DNA of 64,000 nt from Desulfobulbaceae bacterium. Its GTDB lineage: Bacteria; Desulfobacterota; Desulfobulbia; Desulfobulbales; Desulfocapsaceae. The DNA lies in contig WBUQ01000003.1 of assembly GCA_008933635.1 (NCBI GenBank), forward strand, positions 1-64,000. The letters run 5' to 3'. Below, one piece after another: positions 33,196-42,958 of this stretch (position 1 is its first letter; each line of letters starts with the position of its first letter). The notes beneath the pieces are model-generated. The model was not told the DNA's origin, searched no databases, and was given only the letters and a program-made list of their open reading frames with translations. A program made the translations under genes and the position numbers.

Positions 33196-33954
33196 ATGCA
33201 CAATGCGAATACCCAAGTCATCGCCATCATCCCCGCCCGCTATGAATCAAACCGTTTCAGGGGCAAACCGCTGGCCAGAATCGCCGGTAAACCGATGATC
33301 CAGCACGTGGTCGAACGGGCGCAGCGGGTACCGCTGCTCTCCAGGGTGATCGTCGCCACCGATGATAGCCGAATTTGCGACTGTGTACAATCCTTCGGCG
33401 GCGAATACGTCATGACCCGCAACGACCACGTGTCCGGCTCGGACCGGCTGGCCGAGGCGGCCGAACTGCTCGGGATCTCCGAGCATGACGTGGTTGTCAA
33501 CATCCAGGGCGATCAGCCGCTCTTCCCGCCGGAGGTGGTGGAGCAGGTGGCCAGGCCGCTGCTCGACGACCCCTCGCTGCCGATGTCGACGCTGATCTAC
33601 AAGATCGTGCGGAAGGAGGAGATCAGCGACCCGAACCACGTCAAGACCGTGTTCGACCGCAATCACAACGCCCTTTACTTCTCGCGTTCACCGATCCCTT
33701 TCCAGCGCAACCCCGAGGAGGGTATCTCGCCGACCTATTACAAGCACCTCGGCCTGTACGCCTACCGCAAGGGGTTTCTGCTGACCTTCGTCGCCCTGCC
33801 TGAGGGGGAATGGGAACGATTTGAAAAGCTCGAACAGCTGCGGGCCCTTGAATACGGGTACAGGATTAAGGTAATCTTGACCGAGCACGATTCCATCGAG
33901 GTGGACACCCCCGAGGACCTGGCAAGGGTGGAGGCGTATCTCAGCTGCAAATAA
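33196..33954 (+). CDS. kdsB: CMP-KDO synthetase KdsB
   Basis: 252 residues, typical of 3-deoxy-manno-octulosonate cytidylyltransferase, which activates KDO for lipid A-core synthesis. Seen motifs are AIIPARYESNRFRGKPLA (nucleotide-binding loop), VATDDSRI, VVNIQGDQPLFP and YFSRSPIPFQRNP, followed by HLGLYAYRKGFLL. Its presence shows a KDO-containing LPS. It precedes the YvcK-family gene by 28 bases on the same strand. Confidence 0.95.
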   Translation: MHNANTQVIAIIPARYESNRFRGKPLARIAGKPMIQHVVERAQRVPLLSRVIVATDDSRICDCVQSFGGEYVMTRNDHVSGSDRLAEAAELLGISEHDVVVNIQGDQPLFPPEVVEQVARPLLDDPSLPMSTLIYKIVRKEEISDPNHVKTVFDRNHNALYFSRSPIPFQRNPEEGISPTYYKHLGLYAYRKGFLLTFVALPEGEWERFEKLEQLRALEYGYRIKVILTEHDSIEVDTPEDLARVEAYLSCK

Positions 33955-33982
33955 CAATGCGGTCCACCGCAGGACGTAACTG

Positions 33983-36370
33983 GTGACCATGGAACAGCAC
34001 AAAGAAATTCAGGATGCCGGAGCTGCCGAGCTGCAGCGGCGCCTGGCAGATCTGTCCGGACGCCGGATCTCCCCGCTCGAACTCTTTCCCCATGAGGATC
34101 TGCGCGAAAAAATGGTCGCTCTCGTGCTCAGTGGCCAGCCGCGGGGCAGCGACCAGGAAACCTCGACGCTCTTCAGCCAGTTGCGCAAATCCCTTCTCGA
34201 TCATTCTGTCGATGAGACCAGGGTGGTGGTTTTCGGAGGCGGTTCCGGGCTGTCGAACATCATCGGCGGCGACAGCCGGAGCGAGGCCTGGACCCGCCGG
34301 CCATTCTATGGCCTGAAGGAGATCTTTCCGCTGACCCGGTCCATTGTCTGCGTCACCGACGACGGGGGATCCACCGGAGAACTGATGAAGGACATCCCCC
34401 TGGTCGCCCTCGGCGACCTGCGCCATGTGCTGCTGTCGTCGATCCAGATCGAACGCCTGCAGCGGCTGTACACCCTGTCGATCCACGAAGCGTACGAGAC
34501 CGTTGCGGCCCTGGCTGCCATCTTCAACTACCGTTTCGACAGGCGGCCGGCTGCCGCCGGAGACCTGCTCGAAAGGTTCGGCCAGTCGCTCTCCCGCCTG
34601 CCGCCGTCCATCAGGATCTTCCTCGAGGATCTGATCACCCGGCTCTTTGCCGATGAGAGGCTGGCGTGCACGCTCGCCCGCCCTCATTGCCTTGGCAACC
34701 TGCTGCTGGCCTCGGCGGTGTATCGGGAAATAGACCCGGCGGTCGGCAACGACCAGCTGAGCGGTCGCCAGGATCTGGTGCACCAGGCCCTGCGCACCGG
34801 CCTGAATACCCTCTCCTCCCGAATTGGTGCGGCCCGGCAGGCGGTGCTTCCATGCACATCGACGCCGGCCCGGCTTCGGCTGCTGTACGCCAACGGCGTG
34901 CAGATCACCGGCGAAAGCAAATCGAGCCAGGCCCGGAGGGGAGTGCCGGTAGACCAGGTATTTGTCGATTATCACGATGAACCGAGAACATATGAGGATG
35001 TCCTGGATGCAATCCGTGAGGCCGATATCCTCATCCTTGCACCTGGCAGCCTGTACAGTTCGATCATCCCGATCTTCTCTGTTCCGGGTCTGGCCGAATG
35101 TGTCAGGCAGAACCGGCATGCCTTGAAGATCCTCGTCTCGAACCTCTGGGTGCAGGCCGGCGAGACCGATTACAGCATTGCCGATCCGGAAAGAAAATTT
35201 CATGTCTCGGATATGATCCGGGCGTACCAGCGCAACATCCCGGGCGGCATTGCCGGCCTGTTCCGCGAAGTCCTCTGCCTGTCGCTGCGGGATGTCCCGG
35301 CGTCGGTACTGCAGCGGTACGCGGTGGAAGGCAAGGTGCCGATCTACCTCGATCGCGACGTCGTCAAGGAGCAGGGGCTGCTTCCCCTCGAATGCGGGAT
35401 ATTTTCCAAGGAGGCGCTGGCCGAACGCGGCGTCATCCAGCACGATCCGGCGATCCTGGCACAGGCGATCAAGACCATCCATCTGACCCATCATTACATT
35501 CAGGGGAACGAAGAGACCCAGACGATTCTGCCGGGTGACGGATCGGCAGTCGTTGCCAGATCGGCTGAACGGCCACTGATGCCATGTGAGAAATACCGCA
35601 AGATACATGAGATACTGCGGGATATTGAAGTCCATTGTGAAAAAAACGACGACTGCGGACTCGACCCGCGGCATATCCGGTCCGCGATCGGCGACATCAT
35701 CTGGAGGCATGCAGACATCCCCCTCTCCCATCTCCGCTATGTCAGGGCCATCCGCTGCATCCATGAAGAGCAGTGGCGGCGGGATCAGCGCTGGGACAAC
35801 GTCTATTCATTCTTCGAGCCGGACAACTGGAGCATCATGATCAGGCACGATCAGTTCGCTGACCCGAAACGCCTGGAGATTGCGTTCCTGATTGCGCTGG
35901 GGGAGTCCCTGCTCGGCGATTATGCCCTTGAGAAACGGATGGAGGAGGTGGTAAAGGATGGCCTGCGGCTCGGCAAGGTCTACCATCTCCGGTTGCGGAC
36001 GGAAACAGAGCGGACCTGCCATATCGGCGCCGACGACCTGAGCCGCTACCTGATCCTTGCCCGGATGCAGCAGACAGGAGACCCCTACCATTTTACCCGA
36101 CTGATCAACGGCGAGGAGGGGTTCACCCCTCCAGGCCTGTTTCTGGGGCTGATGTATGCCTGGTATCTGGACAACCAGCTGGCCAGCCATATTGAATACA
36201 AGATGAGCGTGATGAAGATCAGGAAATCGGACCTGATTCCTGAGCAGCAGAAGATGATGGGGCGGCGGAAGAATTTGATCACCTTTTTCCGGGAGGTGAT
36301 TTTTTCCACAGCGGCGGAACAATCCCCCGCAGGCAGGCCGCAGGGCCACGGGCAGGCTTCCGCTGTCTGA
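33983..36370 (+). CDS. Extra-long YvcK/CofD-family protein
   Basis: 795 residues, far more than the roughly 320-450 of usual YvcK proteins. The GTG at 33983 is chosen because AGGA lies 8 bases upstream; ATG 33989 is two codons later. The core (about residues 78-480) holds VVVFGGGSGLSNII, VTDDGGSTGEL, LGDLRHVL and APGSLYSSIIP, the YvcK/CofD sugar-nucleotide-binding fold that binds UDP-sugars and influences carbon metabolism or cell-wall synthesis. An N-terminal helical extension and a C-terminal region of about 270 residues (from EKYRKIHEILRDI on), with no motif I recognise, make it unusual. Co-directional with kdsB. Confidence 0.75.
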   Translation: MTMEQHKEIQDAGAAELQRRLADLSGRRISPLELFPHEDLREKMVALVLSGQPRGSDQETSTLFSQLRKSLLDHSVDETRVVVFGGGSGLSNIIGGDSRSEAWTRRPFYGLKEIFPLTRSIVCVTDDGGSTGELMKDIPLVALGDLRHVLLSSIQIERLQRLYTLSIHEAYETVAALAAIFNYRFDRRPAAAGDLLERFGQSLSRLPPSIRIFLEDLITRLFADERLACTLARPHCLGNLLLASAVYREIDPAVGNDQLSGRQDLVHQALRTGLNTLSSRIGAARQAVLPCTSTPARLRLLYANGVQITGESKSSQARRGVPVDQVFVDYHDEPRTYEDVLDAIREADILILAPGSLYSSIIPIFSVPGLAECVRQNRHALKILVSNLWVQAGETDYSIADPERKFHVSDMIRAYQRNIPGGIAGLFREVLCLSLRDVPASVLQRYAVEGKVPIYLDRDVVKEQGLLPLECGIFSKEALAERGVIQHDPAILAQAIKTIHLTHHYIQGNEETQTILPGDGSAVVARSAERPLMPCEKYRKIHEILRDIEVHCEKNDDCGLDPRHIRSAIGDIIWRHADIPLSHLRYVRAIRCIHEEQWRRDQRWDNVYSFFEPDNWSIMIRHDQFADPKRLEIAFLIALGESLLGDYALEKRMEEVVKDGLRLGKVYHLRLRTETERTCHIGADDLSRYLILARMQQTGDPYHFTRLINGEEGFTPPGLFLGLMYAWYLDNQLASHIEYKMSVMKIRKSDLIPEQQKMMGRRKNLITFFREVIFSTAAEQSPAGRPQGHGQASAV

Positions 36371-36395
36371 GCTGATTGTTTCAACACACGGCAGA

Positions 36396-36435
36396 AGGCC
36401 GCCGGCGAGAGGCCGGAGCAGTCCGGAGGCGGCCT
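36396..36435. terminator. Possible hairpin between convergent yvcK-like gene and hrpA
   Basis: AGGCCGCC (36396-36403) and GGCGGCCT (36428-36435) form an 8-bp stem enclosing a smaller CCGGA/TCCGG hairpin. It lies between two convergent genes, where a bidirectional stop is expected, but there is no T tract on either strand, so intrinsic termination is doubtful. Confidence 0.3.
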
Positions 36436-36504
36436 GTGAAGGCATATTCCTCTGAAAACCTGAGATAGGGGACTCTGCCGGCGTGGAGAGTGTGCTGCAG
36501 GCCT

Positions 36505-39500
36505 TCAGCAGAGTTGCCGGATTGCCCGCCACTGCTGCTCGAGTTTTTTCGCCGAGACCGCTATCCTGGTTTTGATTTCCGGTGAGAACAACGAGATACG
36601 GAATTCTTCGACCATCACTTTATAATCGTGGGCCAGCGGGACAAGCTCCTCTGGCGACGTCGGCGACAGCAGGTTCGCCAGTTCATCCAGATGTGCCGTG
36701 TGCGGCCGGATCTGGGCCGCCTTGGCCTCGTCCTTGGCGGGATTGTTGTGCAGTCTTTCCAGGCGGATCTGCAGGCTGCGCAGATAGCGGTCGCAGTCCT
36801 CAAGCCTGCGGCCGTCCATGCCATAGAGGAATCCCGTGGGCAGGATCGCGGCGATCAGTCCCTGCAGTTCCTGCAGCCTGGGCGGGGTGAAGACTGTGCG
36901 TCGGCTGTCGAGGGCGACCAGCCGCTGCAGCTGCTCCTGCACCTCGCGCCGGCGTCTCAGCAGCGCCATGACCCTGCCGCAAAGTTCCTGTCCCTTCCCG
37001 TAGAGCCCTTCCTGCTTCACCCTGGCAACTGTCGCAAAGAACCTCTCCCTGTCAGGGATGGTGCCGTCCAGGGGGCCGAAGATCTCGCGCAGGATGAAGG
37101 ACAGCAGGCCCTCGACGGCTTCCCTGCGGGTGGGATAGTGGCTGACCAGCCACAGCGCCGACGGGCCGGAAAGCGTTGATGTACAGAAGTTCTTCAGCGA
37201 TTTGCTGTGATCGGGGAACTGCAGGCGATAGAGGATGAGGACCCCTGCGTCGTTGAGCTGGCGGACCTTTTCCGGGTTGGCTTCGAAGCTGATTTCGACG
37301 GCATTGCCGGAGGCGACCAGGGTCGGGTAGAGGTGGCCGGCGATGGCATGGCCAGGTGACTGCAGGGTCAGCGATTCCGGCAGGTTGTCAAAATCCCAGG
37401 TGGTGAAGGTTCTCTGTCGCCAGTCCTCCACGATTTTCTTGTCATCCGCCGAAAGGTTCGCTGTACCGGGACTCTTTGCTGAAGCTGGAACCGGTGAGAC
37501 GAGCAGGGCCAGGTCGCGGCCGGCGGCGATCTCGCGGCCGGCGGTATCGACGATGGAAAAGCGCGGCTGGAGATGGACCGGCAGCGGCGAGGGCCAGTCG
37601 GAACGCTGGACGCTGAAGCGGAAGAGTTTCAAGATAGCAGCCTCCAGGGCCGGGAGATACGCTCCTTTCTTGTTGGCGAGCTCGTCGAGGATGCTGTCGA
37701 TGGCTGTACTGATCGGGACCAGGCGTTTGCGCAGCGACTTCGGCAGCCCCTTCAGCAGAAAGGCTGTCTTCTCTTTCAGCAGGCCCGGCACGAGCCACTC
37801 GAAGGGCTGGACCGGCAGGCTGCCGGCGAGGTCGACCGGGATCGATATGGTCATCCCGTCGCTGTCGGCACCAGGTTCGAATTGGTAGGAGAGCGGCAGT
37901 TCATAGGAACCGACCGCAAGGGTCGGCGGGAAATCGGCCAGTTCGCGGCCCTCAGGCCGGCGGCGGACGACATCGTCCTCGGTCATCATCAAAAAGCGCT
38001 GGTCCCGCCGGGATTTCAGCAGTCTGTTCAGCGAGCTGCGGTCGAAGACGTCGTCGGGCAGGCGGTCGAGGTAGAACTGCCGCAACGTCGTCTCGTCGCA
38101 GAGCAGGTCGCGCTTGCGCAGCCGGTGTTCGGCATCCTGCCATTGCTCGACCAACTGCAGGTTGTGGCGGAGAAAGGGATAGTCGCCGATGATTTCCCCC
38201 GTCAGCAACGCCGACTCGATGAATATGGCCTGGGCCTCAGCCCGGTTTTTCGTGCTTCTCCGGGCAAAGTCGACCCTTCGGCCGGAAAGGATAGGCAGGC
38301 CGAACAGCGATACCCGCTCCTCGGCCATGACCCGGCCGCTCTTCTTCTGCCAGTGGGGATTGCTCCAGGAATAGCTGCAGAGCTGGCCGGCGATCCCCTC
38401 CAGCCACTCCGGCTCGATGGTGGCGACTGTCAGGGCGTAGAGGCGGCCGGTCTCGAGGAAGGATGCGGCAACGATCCACTGACCGCCCTTGAGGAACTGG
38501 TGCGATCCGGGGAAGATCATCAGTTCGCGGTTGCCGGCCCCCTGGTACAGCCTGTCCTTCTTCTTCATCGCGATATTGCGGAGAAAGCCGGAAGCAAGCG
38601 ACTTGTGGATGCTGTCATAGGAGGCATCGTTTGCGTTGTCGACAAAGCCGCCGTGCCGGTCGACAAGACGACCGAGCTGCTCGTGCAGGTCGAGCCATTC
38701 GCGCATTCTCTGGAACGAGAGGTAATGGGTGGCGCAGAATTTCTTCAGCCTCGACCACGATTTGATCTTGTCCTGGACCTCGTGGAAGAGGTTCCAGATG
38801 TTGAGCAGGGCGAGGAAGTCGGAATGGGGGTGGGCGAAGAGCTTGTGCGCCGCGTCGGCATCCCTTTCCTTCTCCGCCGGACGGATGCGGGGGTCCTGGA
38901 TCGCCAGGGCGCTGGCGATGACCTTGATCTCCCTCAGGCAGTTGTTGCCGGCAGCCTCGATGATGATCCTGGCGATGCAGGGATCGATCGGCAGTTCGGC
39001 CATGATCCGGCCGTGGGCGGTGAGCTGGTTGCGGTCGCTGATCGCCCCGAGTTCCCGCAGCAGGGCGTAGCCGTCGCGGATGGCGCTGCGATGCGGGGGA
39101 TCGATGAAGGGAAAGGCTGCCGGGTCGCCGAGGCCGAGCGCGATCATCTGCAGGATGACCTCGGCAAGGTTCGAGCGCTGGATCTCAGGCAGGGTGTAGT
39201 CAGGCCGCCCGAGGTAATCCTCCTCCGAGTAGAGACGGACGCAGACGCCGGGGCCGATTCGGCCGCAGCGGCCCTTGCGCTGGTCGCAGGCGGCACGGGA
39301 GATTTTGCTGACCGGCAGGCCGATGGTCTTGGCCCTGGCGTTGTAGACCGAGATTCGTGCCAGGCCGGTATCGACGACATAACGGATGCCTGGGACGGTG
39401 ATCGAGGTCTCGGCGACGTTGGTGGCGACAACGATCTTGCGCTGACGGAAGGTCTGGAAGATCTTCTTCTGGTCGGCTGCCTGCAAACGGCCGAAGATCG

Positions 39501-40257
39501 GCAGCACCACCGCCTGCTTGAGCTGTTCGCCAAGCAGTCCGCAGCAGAGGCGGATGTCTTTTTCGGTCGGCAGGAAGGCCAGGATGTCGCCAGGGCCTTC
39601 CCCGTGATGCAGCTCGCTGATCGCCCGCACCGCGTGCTCGATATAGCCGTCCTTTTCCTCGATCAGGTCTTCCTCCAGCGGCTGGTAGCGTACGGTCACC
39701 GGGTAGGTGCGGCCGGCGATGCGGACGATCGGGGCGTCGCCGAAATGACGGGAGAAGGCGGCGGTGTCGATGGTCGCCGAGGTGACGATAACCCGCAGAT
39801 CTGGACGGGACGGCAGCAGCTGCCTGACGTAGCCGAGGAGGAAATCGATATTGAGGCTGCGTTCGTGGGCCTCGTCGATGATGATCGTCCGGTAGCGGCG
39901 CAGCTGCGGGTCTGTTTTTGTCTCGGCGAGCAGAACACCGTCGGTCATGAACTTGATCCGGGTGTCGCGGCTGGTTTCATCGTGGAACCGGATCTTGTAG
40001 CCGACCATGCCGCCATCGTCACCCAGTTCCTCGCTGACCCGCTCGGCGACCGTGATTGCAGCGATCCGTCTCGGCTGGGTGCAGCCGATGAGACGGCTGT
40101 CGTCCCCGCTGGATTCGAGGCAGAATTTCGGGATCTGGGTCGTCTTGCCGCTGCCGGTGTCGCCCTCGACGATGATTACCTGGTGGGCGGCGAGGAGGTC
40201 GATGATCTCGCGCCGGTGGGCGGTGACCGGCAGGTTGTCCGGGTAGTGGATCTGCAT
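36505..40257 (-). CDS. hrpA: ATP-dependent RNA helicase HrpA
   Basis: 1250 residues, normal for HrpA, a DEAH-box helicase that clears stalled ribosomes. Walker A GDTGSGKTT lies at residues 32-40, followed by IIIDEAHERSLNIDFLLGY, SATIDTAAFSRHF, and motif VI CDQRKGRCGRIGPGVCVRLY. The helicase core and helicase-associated domains (to about 620) are followed by the long DUF3418 C-terminal region. No ribosome binding site is evident before the ATG. It is divergent from priA and convergent with the YvcK-family gene. Confidence 0.93.
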   Translation of the reverse strand: MQIHYPDNLPVTAHRREIIDLLAAHQVIIVEGDTGSGKTTQIPKFCLESSGDDSRLIGCTQPRRIAAITVAERVSEELGDDGGMVGYKIRFHDETSRDTRIKFMTDGVLLAETKTDPQLRRYRTIIIDEAHERSLNIDFLLGYVRQLLPSRPDLRVIVTSATIDTAAFSRHFGDAPIVRIAGRTYPVTVRYQPLEEDLIEEKDGYIEHAVRAISELHHGEGPGDILAFLPTEKDIRLCCGLLGEQLKQAVVLPIFGRLQAADQKKIFQTFRQRKIVVATNVAETSITVPGIRYVVDTGLARISVYNARAKTIGLPVSKISRAACDQRKGRCGRIGPGVCVRLYSEEDYLGRPDYTLPEIQRSNLAEVILQMIALGLGDPAAFPFIDPPHRSAIRDGYALLRELGAISDRNQLTAHGRIMAELPIDPCIARIIIEAAGNNCLREIKVIASALAIQDPRIRPAEKERDADAAHKLFAHPHSDFLALLNIWNLFHEVQDKIKSWSRLKKFCATHYLSFQRMREWLDLHEQLGRLVDRHGGFVDNANDASYDSIHKSLASGFLRNIAMKKKDRLYQGAGNRELMIFPGSHQFLKGGQWIVAASFLETGRLYALTVATIEPEWLEGIAGQLCSYSWSNPHWQKKSGRVMAEERVSLFGLPILSGRRVDFARRSTKNRAEAQAIFIESALLTGEIIGDYPFLRHNLQLVEQWQDAEHRLRKRDLLCDETTLRQFYLDRLPDDVFDRSSLNRLLKSRRDQRFLMMTEDDVVRRRPEGRELADFPPTLAVGSYELPLSYQFEPGADSDGMTISIPVDLAGSLPVQPFEWLVPGLLKEKTAFLLKGLPKSLRKRLVPISTAIDSILDELANKKGAYLPALEAAILKLFRFSVQRSDWPSPLPVHLQPRFSIVDTAGREIAAGRDLALLVSPVPASAKSPGTANLSADDKKIVEDWRQRTFTTWDFDNLPESLTLQSPGHAIAGHLYPTLVASGNAVEISFEANPEKVRQLNDAGVLILYRLQFPDHSKSLKNFCTSTLSGPSALWLVSHYPTRREAVEGLLSFILREIFGPLDGTIPDRERFFATVARVKQEGLYGKGQELCGRVMALLRRRREVQEQLQRLVALDSRRTVFTPPRLQELQGLIAAILPTGFLYGMDGRRLEDCDRYLRSLQIRLERLHNNPAKDEAKAAQIRPHTAHLDELANLLSPTSPEELVPLAHDYKVMVEEFRISLFSPEIKTRIAVSAKKLEQQWRAIRQLC

Positions 40258-40416
40258 GGGAAAAAAATGGCTGTGGACGTGGAACTGTGGTATCTCTCGT
40301 GTGGTCGAAACCGGCTTGTCTTACCATATCCGCCACTCTGCCGCCACCGCAAAGGCACGGACTGGCGGTGCCATAGCCGGCAGCAATAAACCGTCGCCCC
40401 AGGAAATGCCAGGAAG

Positions 40417-42936
40417 ATGATTCGTGCCGAAGTCGCCGTTGCCGCCCCCCTTGACCAGTCTCTGCTCTACGATCTCGACGAGGACCTGCTGCAGGCCGCC
40501 ACAGGCGGTGAGGATCCAGTCGGGTTGCGGGTGATGGTCCCGCTCGGCCGGCGCAGTGTGACAGGATATATCCTGGCGGTCTGCGAACCTGCCGACCTTC
40601 CCTACACCGTCCGCCGCATCGGCCGGATCCTTGACCGCGAGCCGCTCTTTCCCGCCAACCTGCTGCCGTTTTTCCGCTGGGCTGCGGCCTATTACCACTA
40701 TCCCCTCGGTCTGGTGATCAAGGCGGCGCTGCCGGCCGGTCTGGCACCGAAATCCGTCCGGGAAATCGCCCTGGTAGCCGGCAAGGATCAAATCCTGCAC
40801 GATTACTTCGCCTCTGCACCGTCTCCACCGGCCTGGGCGATCAGGCTGCTTGACAGCGGGCAGCTGCCGGCAGCGGAGAGCAAGGCGGTACTGGCCCGGA
40901 AATCGTCGCGACAGAATGTCGATGCGCTCATAGAGCTGGGAGTGCTCGAGATGCACGAGACCCTCCTGAGGGACGCGGTCACGGAAAAGAGGGAAACGTG
41001 TTTCGAACTCTTGCCGGATCTCCGTGAGCGTCTCGGCCTGAACGTCAGCGAGGGGAGTTTCCCTTTCCCCGACCCGGGCCGGCTGCCATCAGGACTTGCG
41101 CGGAGCGAATGCAGGACGCTCAAGGAGATGCTCTCCCTGATGGCCGAGGACGGCATCACCGACGTGCCGGCGCGGGAATTGTTCAGGCGCTATGCCGGAG
41201 CCCGCAAGGCGGTCGTTTCCCTGGTCGCGCAGGGACTGCTCGGGCAAAGGGAATACCGGATCTATCGCAGCCCCTTCGGCGAACCTTTGCCGGCCCAGGC
41301 TGGGCCGCCGCTTCTGACCCCCGGCCAGCGTGCGGTGCTGGCACAGATCGAACCGGCCCTTGCCGCCCGGTCGTACCGCACCTTCCTGCTCCATGGCGTG
41401 ACCGGCTGCGGCAAGACCGAGGTGTATCTGCGGGCGGCCGAAAAGACCCTGGCCCTTGGGCGGGACGTACTGGTCCTGGTGCCGGAGATCGCCCTGGCAA
41501 CCCAGCTTGAGGCCCAGTTCCTGTCCCGCTTCGGCGATGCGGTGGTGCTGCTCCATTCCGGGTTGTCCGGGACGGAACGATTCGATCAGTGGCACCTGGC
41601 GCTGAGCGGCAGGGCCAAAGTCGTCATCGGCGCCAGGTCGGCGCTGTTTGCGCCGCTGGCGGACCCCGGCCTGATCGTCGTCGACGAAGAGCACGACAGC
41701 GGGTACAAGCAGGACGACTCCTTCCGCTACCATGGCCGTGATCTGGCGGTGCTGCGCGGCCGTTTTCACGATGCCGTCGTCCTGCTCGGCTCGGCCACCC
41801 CGTCGGTGACCAGCTACCACCATGCCGTCACCTGCAAGTACACGCTGTTGAAGATGACGGAGCGGGTGGGCGAGAGGGCCCTGCCTTCCGTGACCGTCGT
41901 CGACCTCAGCCGGAAAAGGCAAGGCGGGGAAAACGGCCTGTTTCGCCTGGAACTGCGGCAGGCGCTGGCCGACAATCTGGAAAAGGGCCAGCAGAGTCTG
42001 CTGCTGCTCAACCGGCGGGGCTTTTCACCGGTGATGCTGTGCCAGGACTGCGGATCCCCGGTGGAATGCCTCCATTGCCGGGTCTCGCTGACCCTGCACA
42101 AGGCCAAGGGCCAGCTTGTCTGCCATTACTGCGGTTACACGGTGGATCATCGGGTCGTCTGCAGCCGCTGCCATTCCACCGGCTCGATGGTGCCGGTCGG
42201 TTTCGGGACCGAACGGGTCGAAGACGAGATCAGGCTGCTGCTGCCCGGCGCCAGGATCGCCCGGCTGGATTCCGATTCCGCCGCCGACCGCAGGGTGTTC
42301 CTGAAAATCCTGCGGGCGATGCACGAACGGGAAATCGACATCCTGGTCGGCACCCAGATGATCGCCAAGGGGCATCATTTCCCCCATGTCACCCTGGTCG
42401 GCGTGGTGTGGGCGGACGGCGGGCTGAACATGCCGGACTTCCGCGCCGCGGAGAAGACCTTCCAGCTCATCACCCAGGTCACCGGTCGCGCCGGTCGGGG
42501 AGACGATCCGGGTAGGGTGATCATCCAGACCATGCGCCCGGACCACTACTCGATACGCCTGGCCCGGCTGCACCAGTACGAGGAACTGTACCGGCATGAG
42601 CTGCAGCTGCGGCGCAGTCCGGTTTTTCCTCCCTTTGTCAGGCTGGTGGCGCTGCACATCCAGGGGGAGGACGAGGGGGAGGTCAGGGTGTCGGCACAGC
42701 GGCTGGCCTGCCGTTGCCGTGAGAAGAAAAAAAAGGGTTCCTCCGTGGAGATCCTGGGGCCGGCGCCGTCGCCGATCGAGCGGCTGAACAGGAACTATCG
42801 CTGGCAGATCCTGCTGAAGGCGGCCGATCTCGAGGAGTTGCATCTGCTCTGCCGGCAGGTGCAGGAGGCAAGAGCGGAACTGGTGTCTTCAGGCTGCCGG
42901 ATGATCATCGATGTCGATCCGGAAAACATGATGTGA
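40417..42936 (+). CDS. priA: Primosomal replication restart helicase PriA
   Basis: 839 residues. An N-terminal DNA-binding domain (PLGRRSVTGYIL) precedes the helicase core with Walker A GVTGCGKTE (near 326-334), DEEH box VVDEEHDSGYKQDD and GSATPSV. A zinc-binding insert with eight Cys (about 541-590: CQDCGSPVECLHC, then CHYCGYTVDHRVVCSRC) is intact. The C-terminal half has GTQMIAKGHHFPHVTLVG and QVTGRAGRG. PriA reloads the replisome at stalled forks. AGGAAA precedes the ATG by 10 bases. Confidence 0.95.
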   Translation: MIRAEVAVAAPLDQSLLYDLDEDLLQAATGGEDPVGLRVMVPLGRRSVTGYILAVCEPADLPYTVRRIGRILDREPLFPANLLPFFRWAAAYYHYPLGLVIKAALPAGLAPKSVREIALVAGKDQILHDYFASAPSPPAWAIRLLDSGQLPAAESKAVLARKSSRQNVDALIELGVLEMHETLLRDAVTEKRETCFELLPDLRERLGLNVSEGSFPFPDPGRLPSGLARSECRTLKEMLSLMAEDGITDVPARELFRRYAGARKAVVSLVAQGLLGQREYRIYRSPFGEPLPAQAGPPLLTPGQRAVLAQIEPALAARSYRTFLLHGVTGCGKTEVYLRAAEKTLALGRDVLVLVPEIALATQLEAQFLSRFGDAVVLLHSGLSGTERFDQWHLALSGRAKVVIGARSALFAPLADPGLIVVDEEHDSGYKQDDSFRYHGRDLAVLRGRFHDAVVLLGSATPSVTSYHHAVTCKYTLLKMTERVGERALPSVTVVDLSRKRQGGENGLFRLELRQALADNLEKGQQSLLLLNRRGFSPVMLCQDCGSPVECLHCRVSLTLHKAKGQLVCHYCGYTVDHRVVCSRCHSTGSMVPVGFGTERVEDEIRLLLPGARIARLDSDSAADRRVFLKILRAMHEREIDILVGTQMIAKGHHFPHVTLVGVVWADGGLNMPDFRAAEKTFQLITQVTGRAGRGDDPGRVIIQTMRPDHYSIRLARLHQYEELYRHELQLRRSPVFPPFVRLVALHIQGEDEGEVRVSAQRLACRCREKKKKGSSVEILGPAPSPIERLNRNYRWQILLKAADLEELHLLCRQVQEARAELVSSGCRMIIDVDPENMM

Positions 42937-42958
42937 TCCGTAAGCTCAGGAAAGCGGA

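Noticed and set aside
37573-40389. Very long plus-strand open frame opposite hrpA
   Set aside because: Shadow of the GC-rich hrpA coding strand; HrpA motifs are on the minus strand.
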